In this document: piece by piece, positions 19,036 through 27,552 of the stretch | How positions within the stretch are numbered: position 1 is the stretch's first letter | Layout of the letters: the number at the start of each line of letters is the position of its first letter | Source of the DNA: Plastoroseomonas hellenica | GTDB taxonomy: Bacteria > Pseudomonadota > Alphaproteobacteria > Acetobacterales > Acetobacteraceae | Assembly (NCBI RefSeq): GCF_018129085.1 | Contig: NZ_JAAGBB010000003.1 | Coordinates: 62,001 to 126,000, forward strand | Length of the DNA stretch: 64,000 nucleotides | Direction of reading: 5' to 3' | Made by a program: the position numbers and the translations under genes | The notes under the pieces: model-generated | Databases searched by the model: none | Seen by the model: only the letters and a program-made list of their open reading frames with translations | What the model was told of the DNA's origin: nothing

Positions 19036-19469
19036 GCGAGGAAGCCCTGCCCGGCATCCGCATCGTCGAGGACGCGCAGCCGGAATTCGAGGCGGTCGGC
19101 GCCATCCAGCGCGGGCTGCACAACTACAATCAGGAGATGGGCGGCGACTACGACCGCGAACCCGTGACGCTGCTGGTGCAGGACGAGGAGGGCCACACCC
19201 TCGGCGGCTTGCTCGGCCTCACCTTCTGGGGCTGGCTGTTCATCGACTGGCTCTGGCTGGCCCCCGAGCAGCGCGGCAAGCGCCTGGGCGAGGCGTTGCT
19301 GAACCGGGCCGAGGCCATTGCCCGCGGCCGCGGCTGCAGGAACGTCTACACCGACACCTTCAGCTTCCAGGCGCCGGGCTTCTGGCAGCGGAACGGCTAT
19401 GTGGAGTTCGGCCGCCTCGACGACATGCCGGCCGGGCATGCGCGCATCTGGTTCCGCAAGCCGCTGTGA
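19032..19469 (+). CDS. GNAT family N-acetyltransferase (first of tandem pair)
   Basis: A 145-residue single GNAT domain. The acetyl-CoA loop is LAPEQRGKRLGEALLNRAE (about 75-95), after a hydrophobic strand FIDWLWL; the C-terminal half has the run FSFQAPGFWQRNGYVEFG. The substrate is unknown. It overlaps the gene before and the gene after by four bases each. The following gene encodes a paralogue with the same FQAPGF motif, so a local duplication followed by divergence is likely. Confidence 0.88.
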   Translation: MSEEALPGIRIVEDAQPEFEAVGAIQRGLHNYNQEMGGDYDREPVTLLVQDEEGHTLGGLLGLTFWGWLFIDWLWLAPEQRGKRLGEALLNRAEAIARGRGCRNVYTDTFSFQAPGFWQRNGYVEFGRLDDMPAGHARIWFRKPL

Positions 19470-19888
19470 CGCCCGATCTGGAGATCACCGAGAGCCCGGC
19501 GGAAGCCGATTGCGCGGCGGTCTCGAACGGGCTTGGTGCCTACAACGACGCGGCCTACGGCCAACCGCTTGGCAAAGAAGCCCGCTGGATCATCTCCCGT
19601 GACGCCGCGGGCGCCGTGACCGGCGGTGCGCGCTGTGACCTCAGCGCCGGCTGGCTCTATCTCGACTGGCTCTGGGTGGCCGAGGCGGCGCGCGGCACCG
19701 GGCTCGGCCGCCGGCTGCTCGATGCTGCCGAGGCCCTGGCGCGGGAGCGCGGCCTTCTTGGCGTGCATCTCTGGACCTACAGCTTCCAGGCGCCGGGCTT
19801 CTACGTGAAGCATGGCTACACGGAATTCGCGCGCATGGCCGACATGCCGCCCGGTGCGACGCGGTTCTGGTTCGCCAAGCGCTTCTGA
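19466..19888 (+). CDS. GNAT family N-acetyltransferase (second of tandem pair)
   Basis: A 140-residue GNAT protein, paralogous to the preceding gene: acetyl-CoA loop VAEAARGTGLGRRLLDAAE, strand YLDWLWV and the shared YSFQAPGFYVKHGYTEF. It starts with GTG overlapping the previous TGA (GTGA). It closes the ParA/CopD-like/GNAT/GNAT operon. The two proteins may form a heteromer or acetylate related substrates; neither can be read from the sequence. Confidence 0.86.
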   Translation: MTPDLEITESPAEADCAAVSNGLGAYNDAAYGQPLGKEARWIISRDAAGAVTGGARCDLSAGWLYLDWLWVAEAARGTGLGRRLLDAAEALARERGLLGVHLWTYSFQAPGFYVKHGYTEFARMADMPPGATRFWFAKRF

Positions 19889-19999
19889 CGCGGATCATGC
19901 CTGAACAGTTGGAGATTCGGCGAAGCATCGGCGGCAGAAAACCTCCTACGGCTCCCACTGCAGGGCGGTCGCGCCCTGCGTTGCGGAGAAGAGGGTGAT

Positions 20000-20449
20000 A
20001 TGCAGGACCGAGGCGCGACGAGCTTCCATGACGACTGCCGGCGCATCCATCGCGCATGGCATGAATGTGCGCGAACCGGCGATGCCGCGGGCTATCTCGC
20101 CCTCTATGCGGAGGATGCGGTGCTGGAGAGCCCACTGGTGCCCGTGGTGCTGGACGACGTGGCCGGCGGCGTGCTGCGTGGCCGAGGCGAGATCCACCGC
20201 TTCCTGACCGAAGCCGCCAGGCGCCTGACGCGGGGCCTGACGCACTGGTATCGGACCGATACCTGGACGACCGATGGCGAGCGCCTGCTGGTCTGGGAAT
20301 ATCCACGGGCGACGCCGGACGGCGAGCAGCTCGACATCGCCGAATTCATGGAGCTGGAGCATGGGCTGATCCAGCGCCACCGAATCTACTGGGGCTGCCA
20401 CGGCACCGGGCTGCTGGCACGCCAGGCCCGGGGTGAGGCCGCCCTCTAA
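20000..20449 (+). CDS. SnoaL/NTF2-like fold protein
   Basis: A 149-residue protein with the cone-shaped alpha+beta NTF2-like pattern: helices RRIHRAWHECARTGDAAGYLAL, then YAEDAVLESPLV, GRGEIHRFL, and a final beta sheet (IAEFMELEHGLIQRHRIYWG). The family includes polyketide cyclases, isomerases and limonene epoxide hydrolase-like enzymes, and many members of unknown function. A ribosome site (GAAGAGGG) precedes the ATG. It is followed closely by a convergent membrane protein gene. Confidence 0.8.
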   Translation: MQDRGATSFHDDCRRIHRAWHECARTGDAAGYLALYAEDAVLESPLVPVVLDDVAGGVLRGRGEIHRFLTEAARRLTRGLTHWYRTDTWTTDGERLLVWEYPRATPDGEQLDIAEFMELEHGLIQRHRIYWGCHGTGLLARQARGEAAL

Positions 20450-20453
20450 GACC

Positions 20454-21242
20454 TCACACCACCACCCGCCGATAGAGGTGCCAGGTGGCGTGTCCCAGCA
20501 CGGGGATCACGACGGCGAGGCCCGCGAAGAGCAGCGCGCAGCCCGCCGCGAGCAGCACCGCCACGATCAGCCCCCAAAGCGCCATCGGCAGCGGGTTCGC
20601 CGCCACCGCCCGCAGCGAGGTGCGCACCGCGACATCGATCCCGACCAGGCGGTCGAGCAGCATCGGGAAGCTGACCACCGTGATGCTGAGGACCAGCGCC
20701 GCGAAGAGGAAGCCCACGCCGTTGCCGAGCAGGATCAGGCGCCAGCCCTCCTCGGTGCCGGTCACACGGTGCCAGAACTCCAGTGGTGAGCCGAGCGGGC
20801 CGGCGCCGAGCGTCGCCAGCAGGACCTCCCGCGCCGCCGCGATCCAGACGACGAAGATCACCAGCAGCACGACGCCCAGGGTCAGGATCGAGGGCAAGGC
20901 CGGTGAATACCGCACGTCCAGCGCATCCAGCGCCGAGACCGGCATCCCCCGCTCCCGCCGCCGGCTCAGCTCGTAGATGCCGAGGGCGGCGACCGGGCCG
21001 ACCAGTGCGAAGCCGGAGACCAGCGGGAAGAATAGCGGCATCAGCGACCCGCCCCAGGCGGCGCGCGCGGCGAGGACGCCGACGATCGGGTAGATCAGCG
21101 CCAGGAAGACGAGCTGTGTCGGCGTCGCCAGGAAATCCCGCCAGCCATCCGCCAGAGCCCCCGCGAGATCGCTTGGGCCGATGCGCCGGATCGCGGGCTC
21201 CGCGGCCGAGGCATGCCGGTGCTCCATCCAAATCTCAGCCAT
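20454..21242 (-). CDS. DUF2189 family integral membrane protein
   Basis: A 262-residue protein with a short soluble N-terminus (MAEIWMEHRHAS, IRRIGPSDLAGALADGW) and about six membrane helices from residue 40 to 255. The layout and the opening block match the DUF2189 family. There is no catalytic motif. The family's role is unknown. GGAGAGG precedes the ATG at 21242. A much longer frame continues upstream on the same strand but passes through other genes and is not real coding. Confidence 0.8.
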   Translation of the reverse strand: MAEIWMEHRHASAAEPAIRRIGPSDLAGALADGWRDFLATPTQLVFLALIYPIVGVLAARAAWGGSLMPLFFPLVSGFALVGPVAALGIYELSRRRERGMPVSALDALDVRYSPALPSILTLGVVLLVIFVVWIAAAREVLLATLGAGPLGSPLEFWHRVTGTEEGWRLILLGNGVGFLFAALVLSITVVSFPMLLDRLVGIDVAVRTSLRAVAANPLPMALWGLIVAVLLAAGCALLFAGLAVVIPVLGHATWHLYRRVVV

Positions 21243-21388
21243 CGTTCCTCTCCCTCGCCCCCTTTTCGCGGGGTGCGTTGCCGAAACCGGGCGGATGCGC
21301 GGCGGCAGCGGAACAGACCAGAGGCACGAGTGGCGGCCGGGCGATCCAGCAAAGAACATGGGACGGAACCGCCTGCGTTCCAAGCGAT

Positions 21389-22285
21389 TCAACGCCTGAG
21401 GCCGAGCGTCACTTCCCGGTGCCAGATATAGAGCCCCGCCGCCACCAGCACGGCCATGCCCGCGAAATCCCAGCCATCCGGCAACTCGCCCCAGGCCAGG
21501 GCGCCGAGCAGGGTGGTCCAGAGGATGCCTGAATATTCGAAGGGCGCGATCAGGGTCGGCTCGCCGCGCCGATAGGCTTCGGTCATCAGCACCTGGGCAA
21601 GCGCAGAGACGAGGCCGGTGCCGATCAGCATCGTCCATTGGAAGGGTGTCGGCCACACCCAGACCGGCAGCGCCAGCACCCCCGACACCAGCGCGCTGCC
21701 GATCGCGAACCAGAGCACGATGGAGATCCCGGACTCGCCCTTCTCGCCGAGCTTGCGGATCGAGATCATCGCCAGAGCCCAGGCCAGGGCCGCCCCCAGC
21801 ACGGCGAGGGTTGCATGGAGCGCATCCCCTGCTCGACCGTCCCAGGGCTCGACCATCAGCAGCACGCCGCCGAAGCCAACCGTCACCGCGGCCAGCCGCC
21901 GCGGTCCGACCCGCTCGCCCAGCAGCGGCACGGAGAGCAGGGTCAGGAACAGCGGCATGGTGAAGTTGAGCGCGGTCACCGTCGCCAGCGGCAGGTGCAC
22001 ATAGCCGTAGAAGGAGCCGAACATTCCCCCCAGCCCGAAGGCGATGCGGGACACATGCCCCCAGGGGTATTGCGTGCGCAGCGCGCGCCAGCCATTGCGC
22101 AACAGCAGCGGCAGCAGCGCCGGAATCGCGAAGAGGTTGCGGCACAGCACGACCTCGGCGAGCGGGATCCCGCCCTGCAGCGCCTTCACCATGGCCGCCG
22201 CCATCCCGAAGGTGCCCGCGGCGCCGAGGATCATCAGGATGGCGCGCCGTCGGGCGCTGCGATTCTCGGTGGGGTTGTCGGACAT
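21389..22285 (-). CDS. DMT family (EamA) transporter
   Basis: A 298-residue membrane protein with ten predicted helices made of two EamA repeats, as in the drug/metabolite transporter superfamily. Each half carries a typical boundary: VTALNFTMPLFLTLLSVPLLGERVG in two parts (first repeat) and LIAPFEYSGILWTTLLGALAWGE (second repeat). It likely exports a small metabolite or is an S-adenosylmethionine-transporter-like member; the substrate is not determinable. It is divergent from the Nudix gene with a 37-base gap, so the two promoters overlap or are very short. Confidence 0.88.
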   Translation of the reverse strand: MSDNPTENRSARRRAILMILGAAGTFGMAAAMVKALQGGIPLAEVVLCRNLFAIPALLPLLLRNGWRALRTQYPWGHVSRIAFGLGGMFGSFYGYVHLPLATVTALNFTMPLFLTLLSVPLLGERVGPRRLAAVTVGFGGVLLMVEPWDGRAGDALHATLAVLGAALAWALAMISIRKLGEKGESGISIVLWFAIGSALVSGVLALPVWVWPTPFQWTMLIGTGLVSALAQVLMTEAYRRGEPTLIAPFEYSGILWTTLLGALAWGELPDGWDFAGMAVLVAAGLYIWHREVTLGLRR

Positions 22286-22322
22286 GGACGTTCCAGGGAG
22301 GCGAAGCTAGGGTCGCCGGCTC

Positions 22323-22955
22323 ATGAGCGCCAGAGACAAAGCCCCTCCCATCCCGCCTTTTCCGGGCCTCGACATCCTGAGCGAGGAGACGGTGTGGAAC
22401 GGCCGCTTCCCGCTGCAGCGCATCCGCTTCCGCAAGCGCCGCTTCGACGGCGGCAAGGGCGGCGAGCTGACCTGGGAGCTGTGGCGCCGCGGCTCCGCCG
22501 TCGCCATGCTGCCCTATGACGCCGTGCGCGACCGCGTCGCGCTGATCGAGCAGTTCCGGCTGCCCGCGCATGCGGCCGGGCTGCATCCGATCGTCACCGA
22601 GGTCGCCGCCGGCCTGCTGGAGCCCGACGAGGATCCGGAGGCCGCGGCGCATCGCGAACTCACCGAGGAGACGGCGCTCGTCGCGACCGGCCTCGAGCGC
22701 ATCGGGCGCTATATCCTGGCCCAGGGCGGCTGCGATGAGGTGATCACCCTCTTCGCCGCGCGCTGCGCGTTGCCGGATGATGCCGCGACCCTCGCCGGGC
22801 TCGCCACCGAGCATGAGGATATCCGCCTGCTGATCCTGCCGGCCGAGGAAGCGCTCGCGATGCTGGACGACAACCGCATCGAGAACGCGACCGCGGCGCT
22901 CTGTCTCCACTGGCTCGCGCGCCATCGCGCGCGGCTCAAGCGCGAATGGGTATGA
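22323..22955 (+). CDS. Nudix hydrolase, ADP-ribose pyrophosphatase-like (NudF type)
   Basis: A 210-residue Nudix enzyme. The Nudix box is GLLEPDEDPEAAAHRELTEE with the catalytic REx2EE core intact; the final glycine of the consensus is replaced by alanine (ETAL). The preceding run IVTEVAAGLLE and later LAQGGCDEVITLFAARC are like ADP-ribose pyrophosphatases, so ADP-ribose or another ADP-sugar is the likely substrate. It is the first gene of an apparent four-gene operon (Nudix, AlaX, SseA, MetC) with gaps of one, two and minus four bases. Confidence 0.85.
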   Translation: MSARDKAPPIPPFPGLDILSEETVWNGRFPLQRIRFRKRRFDGGKGGELTWELWRRGSAVAMLPYDAVRDRVALIEQFRLPAHAAGLHPIVTEVAAGLLEPDEDPEAAAHRELTEETALVATGLERIGRYILAQGGCDEVITLFAARCALPDDAATLAGLATEHEDIRLLILPAEEALAMLDDNRIENATAALCLHWLARHRARLKREWV

Positions 22956-22956
22956 G

Positions 22957-23676
22957 ATGCCGACCGAGATGCTGTTCCGCGAGGATGCCTATGCGAAGGA
23001 CTGCACCGCCCGCGTCGTCGCCGTCACCGAAGCCGGCATCCTGCTCGATCGTACCGTCTTCTATGCCAATTCCGGCGGCCAGCCGGGCGATGCCGGCACC
23101 CTGAGCTGGGAAGGCGGCAGCCTCGCCATCGCCGATGCGCGGAAGGGGCCGGAGGACACCGTGCTGCATCTCCTGCCAGCCGATGCCGCGCCGCCGCCGG
23201 AAGGCGCCGAGGTCACGATCGCGCTCGACTGGGAGCGCCGCCACAGGCACATGCGCATGCACACGACATTGCATCTGCTCTGCAGCATCCTGCCCGGCAT
23301 CTACGCGACCGGGAACCAGATCGGCGCGGAGAAGTCACGCCTCGATTTCGACCTGCCCGAGCCGCCGCCGAAGGAGTGGTTCACCGAGCAGCTGAACGCC
23401 CTGGTCGCGGCGGCGCACCCGACCGGCGAGCGCTGGATCACCGAGGCCGAGCTCGACGCCAATCCGCAGATGGTGCGCACCCTCTCGGTGCAACCGCCGC
23501 GCGGCGCCGGGCGCATCCGCCTGGTGCGCATCGGACCGGAAGATGCGCCGGTCGACCTGCAGCCCTGCGGCGGCACCCATGTGCGCAACACGGCCGAGAT
23601 CGGCCGCGTCGCGGTCACCAAGCTGGAAAGCAAGGGCCGGCAGAACCGCCGCATCCATATCGTCCTGGAGGAATAG
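22957..23676 (+). CDS. Alanyl-tRNA editing protein, AlaX type
   Basis: A 239-residue free-standing editing domain, related to the editing half of alanyl-tRNA synthetase. The zinc site is seen as HTTLH (His102, His106) and CGGTH (Cys204, His208); FYANSGGQPGD at 35-45 is the AlaRS-like glycine-rich element. It should hydrolyse Ser- or Gly-tRNA(Ala) in the cytoplasm. It lies one base after the Nudix stop and two bases before the sulfurtransferase gene. The size fits the medium AlaX-M class. Confidence 0.9.
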   Translation: MPTEMLFREDAYAKDCTARVVAVTEAGILLDRTVFYANSGGQPGDAGTLSWEGGSLAIADARKGPEDTVLHLLPADAAPPPEGAEVTIALDWERRHRHMRMHTTLHLLCSILPGIYATGNQIGAEKSRLDFDLPEPPPKEWFTEQLNALVAAAHPTGERWITEAELDANPQMVRTLSVQPPRGAGRIRLVRIGPEDAPVDLQPCGGTHVRNTAEIGRVAVTKLESKGRQNRRIHIVLEE

Positions 23677-23678
23677 TC

Positions 23679-24515
23679 ATGTCCCCGCTGATCACCGCCG
23701 CGGAACTGCAGGCGGCGCTCGGTCGCGTCGTGGTCTTCGACGCCACCTACTACCTGCCGAACGAGAACAAGAACGGCGCCGAGGAATTCGCCCGCGCCCA
23801 TATCCCCGGCGCCCGCTACTTCAACATCAACGAAGTCGCGGACCAGGATACCGACCTGCCGCACATGGTGCCGACCGCCTTCCGCTTCGCGAAGCTGGTG
23901 GGCGCCATGGGCGTCGCCAACGACAGCCATGTCGTCTTCTACGACCAGACCGGCACCACCCGCGCCCCGCGCGGCTGGTGGATGTTCCGCCTCTTCGGCC
24001 ATGAGAAGGTGCAGGTGCTGGATGGCGGCCTGCCCGCTTGGCGGGCTGCCGGCCTGCCGCTCGAATCCGGCGTGCCGGCGCCGGCGACGCCCGCGAGCTT
24101 CACCCCCGATTTCCGGGCCGAGCGCCTGAAGGGCATCGGCGACATGAAGCGCATCGTCGCCGATGGCAGCGCCCAGGTCATCGATGCCCGCGCCCGCGGC
24201 CGCTTCGAAGGCACCGCGCCGGAGCCGCGCGCCGGCCTGCCCAACGGCCATATGCCGGGCGCCGGCAACCTGCCGGTCACCGAGATCATGGGCCCCGACG
24301 GCCGCCTGCTGCCGCCCGAGACCCTGCGCGGCCTCTATCAGGCCGCCGGCGCCGATGGCGCCCGCCCGCTGGTGATGAGCTGCGGCAGCGGCGTCACCGC
24401 CTCCGCCCTCGCGCTCGGCGCGGTGGTCGCGGGCCTGCCCGAGCCCGCCGTCTATGACGGCAGTTGGACTGAATGGGCGCTGCGCGCCGAAACCCCGAAG
24501 GTGACCGGACGATGA
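23679..24515 (+). CDS. sseA: 3-mercaptopyruvate sulfurtransferase
   Basis: A 278-residue tandem-rhodanese protein. The N-terminal inactive domain has FDATYYLPNENKNG and HIPGARYFNINEVAD; the C-terminal catalytic domain has Cys235 in SCGSGVTA, the loop typical of SseA-type mercaptopyruvate sulfurtransferases rather than thiosulfate enzymes. It moves sulfur from 3-mercaptopyruvate to an acceptor such as thioredoxin or cyanide. Its stop overlaps the next start by ATGA (24512-24515), coupling it to cystathionine beta-lyase. Confidence 0.9.
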   Translation: MSPLITAAELQAALGRVVVFDATYYLPNENKNGAEEFARAHIPGARYFNINEVADQDTDLPHMVPTAFRFAKLVGAMGVANDSHVVFYDQTGTTRAPRGWWMFRLFGHEKVQVLDGGLPAWRAAGLPLESGVPAPATPASFTPDFRAERLKGIGDMKRIVADGSAQVIDARARGRFEGTAPEPRAGLPNGHMPGAGNLPVTEIMGPDGRLLPPETLRGLYQAAGADGARPLVMSCGSGVTASALALGAVVAGLPEPAVYDGSWTEWALRAETPKVTGR

Positions 24516-25702
24516 GCGACGACGACCACAAGGGCCAGCATTTCGCGACCCGCCTCTCGCATGGCGGCCGTGCCGGTACCCGCATCCATGGCTTCGTGAA
24601 TCCGCCGGTCCATCGCGGCTCGACGGTCCTCTACCCGAGCTGCGAGGCGCGGCGCGACGCCGGTGCCCGCCGCTTCGAGCAGTTCATGACCTATGGCACC
24701 CAGGGCGGGCCGACGCATTACGCCTTCGAGGACATGATCGCCGAAATCGAGGGCGGCACGCGCGCCATGATCTACGGCACCGGCCTCGCCGCCGTCGCGG
24801 TGCCGCTGCTCGCCTTCCTGAAGGCGGGCGAGCATTGCCTGATGCCGGACAGCGCCTATGGCCCGGCGCGCGCCGTCGCCGAGGGGCTGATGACCGGCTT
24901 CGGCATCGAGACCACCTTCTATGACCCGCTGATCGGCGCGGCCAGCCTCGCGGCTCTGATGCGCCCGAACACCAAGGTCCTCTACCTGGAAAGCCCCGGC
25001 AGCCACACCTTCGAGGTGCAGGACGTGCCGGCGCTGGCCGAGGTTGCGCATGCGCGCGGCGCCAAGGTGCTGATGGACAACACCTGGGGCATCCATCACT
25101 TCCAGCCCTTCACCAAGGGTGTCGATGTCTCGATCCAGGCGTTGACCAAGTATGTGGGCGGCCATTCCGACCTGCTGCTCGGCAGCGCCACGGTCAACAA
25201 CGACGCCGACTGGCAGCGGCTGCGCAGCGCTTCCTCCCAGCTCGGGCAGTATGCCTCGCCGGATGACGTCTGGCTGGCGATGCGCGGGCTGCGCACCATG
25301 AATGTCCGCCTCAAGCACCAGGAGCAGGCAGGGCTCGAGGTCGCGCGCTGGTTCGAGGGGCGGCCGGAGGTGCTGCGGGTCCTGCACCCGGCGCTGCCGA
25401 GCCATCCGCAGCACGCGCTCTGGAAGCGCGACTTCAGCGGCGCCTGCTCGCTCTTCGGCGTGGTGTTCCAGCCGCGCTACACGATCGAGCAGCTCTTCGC
25501 CGCGATCGACAGCCTCAAGCTGTTCGGGATCGGTGCGAGCTGGGGCGGCTATGAGAGCCTGGCGCTGCCGACCACGGGCTTCATCACCCGCAACGCGACC
25601 AGCCCGGATCTCGGCGGCCCGACCGCCCGCTTCCATATCGGGCTCGAGGACATCAGGGACCTGATCGCGGATCTGGAGGCGGCGCTCTCGAGGCTCGGCT
25701 GA
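24512..25702 (+). CDS. metC: Cystathionine beta-lyase
   Basis: A 396-residue Cys/Met-metabolism PLP enzyme. The PLP lysine is Lys213 in QALTKYVGGHSD; other marks are MTYGTQGGPTHYAFED near the phosphate-binding region, LYLESPGSHTFEVQD and a start chosen at the ATGA overlap with sseA. The first residues (SDDDHKGQHFATRLSHGGR) are as expected for the Rhizobiales/Acetobacteraceae MetC group. It should split cystathionine to homocysteine, pyruvate and ammonia, and may also release sulfide from cysteine, which would fit the sulfurtransferase neighbour. Confidence 0.9.
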   Translation: MSDDDHKGQHFATRLSHGGRAGTRIHGFVNPPVHRGSTVLYPSCEARRDAGARRFEQFMTYGTQGGPTHYAFEDMIAEIEGGTRAMIYGTGLAAVAVPLLAFLKAGEHCLMPDSAYGPARAVAEGLMTGFGIETTFYDPLIGAASLAALMRPNTKVLYLESPGSHTFEVQDVPALAEVAHARGAKVLMDNTWGIHHFQPFTKGVDVSIQALTKYVGGHSDLLLGSATVNNDADWQRLRSASSQLGQYASPDDVWLAMRGLRTMNVRLKHQEQAGLEVARWFEGRPEVLRVLHPALPSHPQHALWKRDFSGACSLFGVVFQPRYTIEQLFAAIDSLKLFGIGASWGGYESLALPTTGFITRNATSPDLGGPTARFHIGLEDIRDLIADLEAALSRLG

Positions 25703-25710
25703 ACGTCAGA

Positions 25711-25732
25711 GGGGGAGGCGTAGCCCTCCCCC
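25711..25732 (+). terminator. Terminator-like hairpin after metC
   Basis: An 8-bp stem GGGGGAGG / CCTCCCCC with loop CGTAGC begins eight bases after the metC stop. No T run follows. Further hairpins lie downstream before the convergent DUF4167 gene. Confidence 0.5.
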
Positions 25733-25753
25733 CCATAAGCCGGGGATACAAAC

Positions 25754-25845
25754 GGCACGCGTACTTCCCGCGTGCCGAGCGCCCGAATGGGCGCCGCCGG
25801 TAGTCCGGCGTCACGCCGGAGGCGTGCCTTCGGCACGACGCGTCC
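25754..25845. repeat. REP-like palindromic element, copy B, with flanking hairpins
   Basis: Three successive palindromes between convergent metC and DUF4167: GGCACGCG/CGCGTGCC (25754-25776, 7-base loop), GCGCCC-GAAT-GGGCGC (25779-25794), and the shared core GGCGTCACGCC + GGAGGCGTGCC with loop TTC (25807-25845). The core and the flanking order match the copies at 10.9 kb and 62.5 kb. Confidence 0.75.
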
Positions 25846-25860
25846 GAGGGCAGATTTAAC

Positions 25861-26364
25861 TCAGACCGGCTCGCGCGACTCGCCCGTGGCCGTCTCGGCG
25901 TCGTCTTCAGCATCGGCGGCATGGCCGTTGGCGTGGCCGTTCATCTCCGGCTGCTCGCCGCCTTCCGGCTGGTCGCCGCCGTCGGGCTGGTTCTGATAGC
26001 GGCGCCCCTGGGGCTGCTGCGGCGGCTGCTGTTGCGCCTGGTTCATGGCGTTCAGGATGCGGAAGTAGTGCTCGGCGTGCTGGAAATAGCTTTCGGCCAT
26101 CACCCGGTCGCCGCCGCCCGTGGCATCGCGCCCGAGCTGGAGGTACTTCTCGAACAACTGCTGCGCGGTGCCGCGCAGGCGCATATCCGGACCGCTGCTG
26201 TCGAAGACGTGGTTGCGGTTCATCGGCTGATTGCCGTTGCCGCCCCCGCCACCACCGCCGGCATGCCGGAAATTGCCACCACCGCCTCCGTGACGGTGCT
26301 GCTGCCCGCCGCGGCCACGCATGCGTTTCATGTTCATTGCTGTTGCGTTCGCCGTCTCGCTCAT
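25861..26364 (-). CDS. DUF4167 domain protein with glycine/histidine-rich N-terminus
   Basis: A 167-residue protein. Residues about 12-50 are low-complexity Arg/Gly/His/Asn (RGRGGQQHRH, then long Gly runs), a composition seen in RNA-binding proteins. The middle (LRGTAQQLFEKYLQLGRDA..., about 64-105) is the conserved helical DUF4167 block, and the tail is Gln/Pro- then acid-rich. The family is common in alphaproteobacteria and lies near prmC/prfA in many genomes, consistent with a role near translation, but that is an inference; no activity is known. A 252-base gap with a hairpin separates it from prmC. Confidence 0.85.
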   Translation of the reverse strand: MSETANATAMNMKRMRGRGGQQHRHGGGGGNFRHAGGGGGGGNGNQPMNRNHVFDSSGPDMRLRGTAQQLFEKYLQLGRDATGGGDRVMAESYFQHAEHYFRILNAMNQAQQQPPQQPQGRRYQNQPDGGDQPEGGEQPEMNGHANGHAADAEDDAETATGESREPV

Positions 26365-26544
26365 GCTGCCGCCTGCTCGCCGGCATGCATGCCGGACGCG
26401 TCAGGAAGGCAGCCGTTACAAGGACACGGGCCGGTCTTCCGGCACCGTTGGTTGCTGGTCTCTTGCCTGCACCGTTGCTTCGTCCGGCGATCCGTCCCCG
26501 GCAATCCCGATCATCGGGTCCGCCGCTATGTCCGGATGCTCCAC

Positions 26545-26563
26545 GGGGGCGCCTCGCGCCCCC
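26545..26563 (-). terminator. Terminator-like hairpin after prmC
   Basis: A perfect 8-bp stem (GGGGGCGC / GCGCCCCC, loop CTC on the + strand) lies in the 252-base gap downstream of prmC. It has no T tract on the minus strand. The rest of the gap shows no further gene. Confidence 0.45.
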
Positions 26564-26616
26564 CGGGGCCGTGCCCGGAAGCTAGCCGCAGGGCGGCGCC
26601 AGGCCAAATGCTTTTT

Positions 26617-27552
26617 TCAGGGGGGTGCCTGCAGGGCAAGGGCCCGTGCAATGCCACCAAGATCGGCCCGCGCCGGCCCAGGTTCAAGCCCTGCCGCGTG
26701 GGCCAGGGCCGCGACCGCATCCTCCTGCCCCGCCCCGAGCTCCAGGATCGCCCAGCCCGAGGGCATCAACAATTCCGGCAGCACCGCCGCCAGCCGCCGA
26801 TAGGCATCGAGCCCGTCCGGGCCGCCATCCAGCGCCGAAGCCGGCTCGAACCGGGCGACCTCGGGCATCAGCGCCGGAATGGCGCCGCTTTCGATGTAAG
26901 GCGGGTTGGACAGCACCAGGTCGAAGCGGCCGCGAATCGCGGCCGCCCAGTCGCCGGCGAGGAAGGCGGCCCGGTCGGCCAGCCGGTTCCGGGCCGCATT
27001 CGCCCGCGCCAGCGCCGCGGCTTCCGGCACCAGATCCACGCCAATCCCGAATCCGCGGGGGTATTCGGCCAGCACGGCAAGCAGCAGCGCCCCGGTGCCG
27101 GTGCCGAGATCCAGCACCCGAAGCGACGCTTGGCGGTCCGGGAAGGCGTCCAGGGCCGCCTCGATCAGCGTCTCCGAGTCGGGGCGCGGGATCAGGGTCG
27201 CCGGCGAGACCGCCAGGTCGAGGGTCCAGAACCCCCGATGCCCCAGCAGATGCGCCATCGGCTCCCCGTCCAGGCGGCGCTTCAGCAGGTCGGTGAAGCG
27301 GGCGGCGGCCTCCGGCGGCACCGCGGCGCGGATGTCCCGGAGCAAGGCATCGGGCGCCACGCCCATGGCCTGCCCCAGCAGCAGCCGGGCCTCGGCGCGC
27401 GGCCCCTCGATGGCGGCGGCCCGCAGATGCTGGCCGGCGCGGCAGAGGAAGAAGCCGACAGTCCCCGCGGGGTCGGCGCAGAGAGCATCCCCAAGGCGCG
27501 GCCGATTCAGACCTTCGGGCCCTTCGGCCCTGCGGTCATCGGACGCGGTCAC
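26617..27552 (-). CDS. prmC: Peptide chain release factor N5-glutamine methyltransferase
   Basis: A 311-residue enzyme with a helical N-terminal domain and a class-I SAM methyltransferase domain ([14 protein letters not shown], about 155-167). The catalytic NPPY motif is present ([11 protein letters not shown]). It methylates the GGQ glutamine of release factors. The start is GTG at 27552 overlapping the prfA stop (GTGA), so PrmC is made together with its substrate RF1. Confidence 0.93.
   Translation of the reverse strand: MTASDDRRAEGPEGLNRPRLGDALCADPAGTVGFFLCRAGQHLRAAAIEGPRAEARLLLGQAMGVAPDALLRDIRAAVPPEAAARFTDLLKRRLDGEPMAHLLGHRGFWTLDLAVSPATLIPRPDSETLIEAALDAFPDRQASLRVLDLGTGTGALLLAVLAEYPRGFGIGVDLVPEAAALARANAARNRLADRAAFLAGDWAAAIRGRFDLVLSNPPYIESGAIPALMPEVARFEPASALDGGPDGLDAYRRLAAVLPELLMPSGWAILELGAGQEDAVAALAHAAGLEPGPARADLGGIARALALQAPP

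Noticed and set aside
21243-22925. N-terminal extension of the DUF2189 gene to an 823-residue protein
   Set aside because: The extension covers the DMT transporter and Nudix genes; the DUF2189 domain starts at the ATG at 21242 with its own ribosome site.
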